From: Bombus terrestris
Taxonomy: Eukaryota > Arthropoda > Insecta > Hymenoptera > Apidae
Assembly: GCF_910591885.1 (NCBI RefSeq)
Contig: NC_063273.1
Location: forward strand, 12,554,501-12,618,500
Length of the DNA: 64,000 bases
Direction: 5' to 3'
Shown here: positions 59,417 through 64,000 of the stretch, in pieces
Position numbering within the stretch: position 1 is the first letter of the stretch
Layout: each line of letters opens with the position of its first letter
The notes under the pieces: generated by a model
Seen by the model: the letters and a program-made list of their open reading frames with translations, nothing else
The model's database searches: none
What the model was told of the DNA's origin: nothing
Program-made: the position numbers and the translations under genes

Positions 59417-62267
59417 CGTAATAATACATAACGCTATACGTTGTAACGTAATAGTATATAACCTTATACATCATATAGTGATCCAATATGACGTTATACG
59501 TTATAACGTAATAGTATATGACGTTATACGTTGTAACGTAATAGTAGATAACGTTTTACGTCATATAGTGATCCAATATAACGTTATACGATGTAACGTA
59601 ATAGCATGTAACGTTATACATCATATAGTGATCCAATATAAAGTTATACGTTATAACATAATAGTACATGTCGTTAAATGTTGTAACGCAATAGTACATA
59701 ACGTTATACGTTGTAACGTAATAATACATAACGTTATGCGTTCTAACGTAATAGTATGTAACGTTATACATCATATAGTGATCCAATATAAAGTTATACG
59801 TTAAAACATAATAATACATAACGTTATACGATGTAACGTAATAGTATATAACGTTTTACGTCATATACTGATCCAATATAACGTTATACGATGTAACGTA
59901 ATTGTATGTAACGTTATACATCATATAGTGATCCAATATAAAGTTATACGTTAAAACATAATAATACATAACGTTATACGTTGTAACGTAATAGTATATA
60001 ATGTTTTACGTCATATACTGATCCAATATAACGTTATACGATGTAACGTAATTGTATGTAACGTTATACATCATATAGTGATCCAATATAACGTTATACG
60101 TTATAACGTAAAAGTACATAACGTTATACGTTGTAACGTAATAGTATATAACCTTATACATCATATAGTGATCCAATATGACGTTATACGTTATAACGTA
60201 ATAGTATATGACGTTATACGTTGTAACGTAATAGTATATAACGTTTTACGTCATATAGTGATCCAATATAACGTTATACGATGTAACGTAATAGTATGTA
60301 ACGTTATACATCAAATAGTGATCCAATATAATATTATACGTAATAACGTAATAGTACATAACGTTATACGTTGTAACGTTATATTATGTAACGTTATACA
60401 TCATATAGTGATCCAATATGACACTTTTCGATGTAACGTTGTAGTATGTAACGTTATAAATCATATAGTGATCCAATATAATGTTATACGTTAAAACATA
60501 ATAATACATAACGTTATACGTTGTAACGTAATAGTATATAACGTTTTACGTCATATACTGATCCAATATAACGTTATACGATGTAACGTAATTGTATGTA
60601 ACGTTATACATCATATAGTGATCCAATATAACGTTATACGTTATAACGTAATAGTACATAACGTTATACGTTGTAACGTAATAGTATATAACCTTATACA
60701 TCATAAAGTGATCCAATATGACGTTATACGTTATAACGTAATAGTATATGACGTTATACGTTGTAACGTAATAGTATATAACGTTTTACGTCATATAGTG
60801 ATCCAATATAACGTTATACGATGTAACGTAATAGTATGTAACGTTATACATCAAATAGTGATCCAATATAATATTATACGTAATAACGTAATAGTACATA
60901 ACGTTATACGTTGTAACATAATAGTATATAACCTTATACATCATATAGTGATCCAATATAACGTTATACGTTATAACGTAATAGTATGTAACGTTATACA
61001 TCATATAGTGATCCAATATAAACTTATACGTTATAACATAATAGTAACTGACGTTAAACGTTGTAACGTAATAGTATATAACGTTTTACGTCATATAGTG
61101 ATCCAATATAACGTTATACGATGTAACGTAATAGTATGTAACGTTATACATCACATAGTGATCGAATATAATATTATACGTAATAACGTAATAGTACATA
61201 ACGTTATACGTTGTAACGTAATAGTATATAACCTTATAAATCATATAGTGATCCAATATGACGTTATACGTTATAACGTAATAGTATATGACGTTATACG
61301 TTGTAACGTAATAGTAGATAACGTTATAAATCATATAGTTATCCAATATAACGCCTTTCGATGTAACGTAATAGTATGTAACGTTATACATCATATAGTA
61401 ATCCAATATAACGTTATACGTTCTAACATAATAGTACATGACGTTATACGTTGTAACGTAATAGTATATAACGTTACACATCATATAGTGATCCAATATA
61501 ACGCTATATGTTCTAACATAATAGTACATGACGTTATACGTTGTAACGTAATAGTATATAACGTTACACATCATATAGTGATCCAATATAACGTTATACG
61601 TTATAACTTAATTGTTCATACCGTTATACGTTGTAACGTAATAGTACATAACGTTATACGTTGTAACGTAATAGTATATAACGTTTTACGTCATATACGG
61701 ATCCAATATAACGTTATACGATGTAACGTAATAGTATGTAACGTTATACATCATATAGTGATCCAATATAAAGTTATACGTTATAACATAATAGTAACTG
61801 ACGTTAAACGTTGTAACGTAATAGTATATAACGTTTTACGTCATATAGTGATCCAATATAACGTTATACGATGTAACGTAATAGTATGTAACGTTATACA
61901 TCACATAGTGATCCAATATAATATTAAACGTAATAACGTAATAGTACAAAACGTTATACGTTGTAACGTAATAGTATATAACCTTATAATTCATATAGTG
62001 ATCCAATATGACGTTATACGTTATAACGTAATAGTATATGACGTTATACGTTGTAACGTAATAGTAGATAACGTTATAAATCATATAGTGATCCAATATA
62101 ACGCCTTTCGATGTAACGTAATAGTATGTAACGTTATACATCACATAGTGATCCAATATAATATTATACGTTATAACATAATAGTACATGACGTTAAACG
62201 TTGTAACGTAATAGTATATAACGTTATACATCATATAGTGATCCAATATAAAGTTATACGTTATAAC

Positions 62268-64000
62268 ATAATAGTAACTGACGTTAAATGTTGTAACGTA
62301 ATAGTATATAACGTTTTACGTCATATAGTGATCCAATATAACGTTATACGATGTAACGTAATACTATGTAACGTTATACATCACATAGTGATCCAATATA
62401 ATATTATACGTTATAACATAATAGTACATGACGTTAAACGTTGTAACGTAATAGTATATAACGTTATACATCATATAGTGATCCAATATAAAGTTATACG
62501 TTAAAACATAATAATACATAACGTTATACGTTGTAACGTAATAGTATATAACGTTTTACGTCATATAGTGATCCATTATAACACTTTTCGATGTAACGTT
62601 ATAGTATATAACGTTATACATCGTATAGTGATCCAATATAAAGTTATATGTTAAAACATAATAATACATAACGTTATACGTTGTAACGTAATAGTATATA
62701 ACGTTTTACGTCATATAGTGATCCAATATAACTTCATACGTTATAACGCAATAGTACATGACGTTAAACGTTGTAACGTAATATTATATAACGTTTTACG
62801 TCATATAGTGATCCAATATAACGTTATACGATGTAACGTAATAGTATGTAACGATATACATCATATAGTGATCCAATATGACGTTATACGTTATAACGTA
62901 ATAGTACATAACGTTATACGTTGTAACGTAATAGTATATAACCTTATACATCATATAGTGATCCAATATGACGTTATACGTTATAACGTAATAGTATATG
63001 ACGTTATACGTTGTAACGTAATAGTAGATAACGTTTTACGTCATATAGTGATCCAATATAACGTTATACGATGTAACGTAATAGCATGTAACGTTATACA
63101 TCATATAGTGATCCAATATAAAGTTATACGTTAATACATAATAATACATAACGTTATACGTTGTAACGTAATAGCATATAACCTTTTACGTCATATAGTG
63201 ATCCATTATAACACTTTTCGATGTAACGTTATAGTATATAACGTTATACATCATATAGTGATCCAATATAAAGTTATACGTTAAAACATAATAATACATA
63301 ACGTTATACGTTGTAACGTAATAGTATATAACGTTTTACGTCATATAGTGATCCAATATAAAGTTATACGTTACAACATAATAGTAACTGACGTTAAATG
63401 TTGTAACGTAATAGTATATAACGTTTTACGTCATATAGTGATCCAATATAACGTTATACGATGTAACGTAATAGTATGTAACGGTATACATCACATAGTG
63501 ATCCAATATAATATTATACGTTATAACATAATAGTACATGACGTTAAACGTTGTAACGTAATAGTATATAACGTTACACATCATATAGTGATCCAATATA
63601 AAGTTATACGTTAAAACATAATAATACATAACGTTATACGTTGTAACGTAATAGTAGATAACGTTATAAATCATATAGTGATCCAATATAACGCCTTTCG
63701 ATGTAACGTAATAGTATGTAACGTTATACATCATATAGTAATCCAATATAACGTTATACGTTCTAACATAATAGTACATGACGTTATACGTAGTAACGTA
63801 AGAGTATATAACGTTACACATCATATAGTGATCCAATATAACGCTATACGTTCTAACATAATAGTACATGACGTTATACGTTGTAACGTAATAGTATATA
63901 ACGTTACACATCATATAGTGATCCAATATAACGTTATACGTTATAACTTAATAGTTCATACCGTTATACGTTGTAACGTAATAGTACATAACGTTATACG
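62268..64000. repeat. Array continues to the window end
   Basis: This stretch is still satellite and runs off the window. Positions about 54.5-55.6 kb match 62.45-63.57 kb at offset 7952, and parts match 45.6 kb as well. The TAGTAACGTAAGAG variant at about 63789 is shared with 47405. No flanking unique sequence is reached. Confidence 0.8.

Larger units (their letters stand above)
50881..62267. repeat. 8,282-bp offset large repeat
   Basis: Positions 50881-53985 match about 59163-62267 at offset 8282. Just left of this, about 50.1-50.7 kb matches 58.56-59.16 kb at offset 8462, so the right copy lacks 180 bp (6 monomers). Both copies carry a T8 tract (51127, 59409). Positions 55996-57882 match 60618-62504 (offset 4622), and 52336 onward matches 55996 onward (offset 3660), so this segment exists three times. 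Confidence 0.75.
3562..64000. repeat. 30-bp satellite array, two monomer classes
   Basis: From the LTR edge to the window end all sequence is one tandem satellite, about 2,000 monomers of 30 bp. Class A is ATAACGTTATACGTT followed by GTAACGTAATAGTAC; its two halves share TAACGT at the same place, so the 30-mer probably arose from a 15-bp doubling. Class B is GTAACGTTATACATC followed by ATATAGTGATCCAAT. The usual order is A-B-A-A-B, so GATCC recurs at 60 and 90 bp (for example 3620, 3680, 3770, 3830, 3920). GC content of an A monomer is 30%, yet it carries three CpGs, all in ACGT. No gene, tRNA, telomere repeat or second transposon was seen inside the array. Confidence 0.97.

Noticed and set aside
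3562..64000. CRISPR-like array of 30-bp repeats
   Set aside because: The repeats are head to tail with no unique spacers, extend over 60 kb, and follow a eukaryotic retroelement. There are no cas genes.
5671..64000. Long open frames on both strands as real genes
   Set aside because: Each is a translation of the 30-bp monomer (ten codons). Forward and reverse frames are open together, they end at chance one- or two-base indels, and there is no promoter, start context or known domain.
3562..64000. CENP-B box
   Set aside because: The TTTTCGATGTAACG monomers match only the TTCGNNNNA half of the box; the CGGG end is absent.
3562..64000. Telomeric repeats
   Set aside because: No run of TTAGG, TTAGGG or similar short units was seen.
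3562..64000. TATA-box promoters in TATATAACG monomers
   Set aside because: The TATATAA string occurs in a large share of monomers as part of the repeat, so it carries no site-specific evidence of a promoter.

Overview
The window looks like a repeat-rich, AT-rich piece of a eukaryotic genome, most likely an arthropod and probably an insect. The evidence is a Ty3/gypsy-type LTR retroelement with insect-like Gag and integrase-tail sequence, followed by about 60 kb of one tandem satellite. I see no single-copy host gene, tRNA, rRNA or prokaryotic feature. The insect assignment is inference from the retroelement type.

Layout. (1) Positions 1-153 repeat the last 153 bases of the retroelement's internal region (2872-3024) and appear to be the tail of a second, upstream copy. 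(2) Positions 154-3561 hold one complete but internally deleted LTR element: 5' LTR (154-690), tRNA-Pro-like primer binding site (694-712), one open reading frame (777-3017), purine tract (3016-3024) and 3' LTR (3025-3561). I saw no difference between the LTRs, so the insertion is young. The frame encodes Gag with two SAP-like motifs and two CCHC knuckles, a retropepsin with DTGS, and then directly the C-terminal tail of integrase. Reverse transcriptase, RNase H and the integrase catalytic core are missing, so any mobility would need enzymes supplied by a relative.

(3) From 3562 to the end the window is one satellite of about 2,000 monomers of 30 bp. There are two monomer classes. Class A has ACGT-rich halves ATAACGTTATACGTT and GTAACGTAATAGTAC. 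Class B shares the first half but ends ATATAGTGATCCAAT. They alternate as A-B and A-A-B, placing GATCC every 60 or 90 bp and making a 150-bp higher-order unit, clearest near the left end. Larger repeats are layered on top: 240, 480, 778, 1110, 1338, 1980, 2878/3538, 4320, 4622, 5874 and 8282 bp. The block next to the retroelement (3562-5640) is irregular and diverged. Copies further right are much more alike; the 5,874-bp pair (15.7-27.7 kb) showed only about three base differences by eye.

Because 30 bp is ten codons and nearly all length changes are multiples of 30, one frame on each strand stays open for hundreds to thousands of codons, the longest being 2,303 codons at 5671-12582. I read these as a by-product of the monomer and not as genes. 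The most interesting points are the layered repeat structure, the strong CpG/ACGT excess and palindromes in the monomer, the SAP-Gag retroelement lying in AT-rich satellite, its probable tandem (shared-LTR) arrangement, and its in-frame internal deletion. All comparisons were made by eye.
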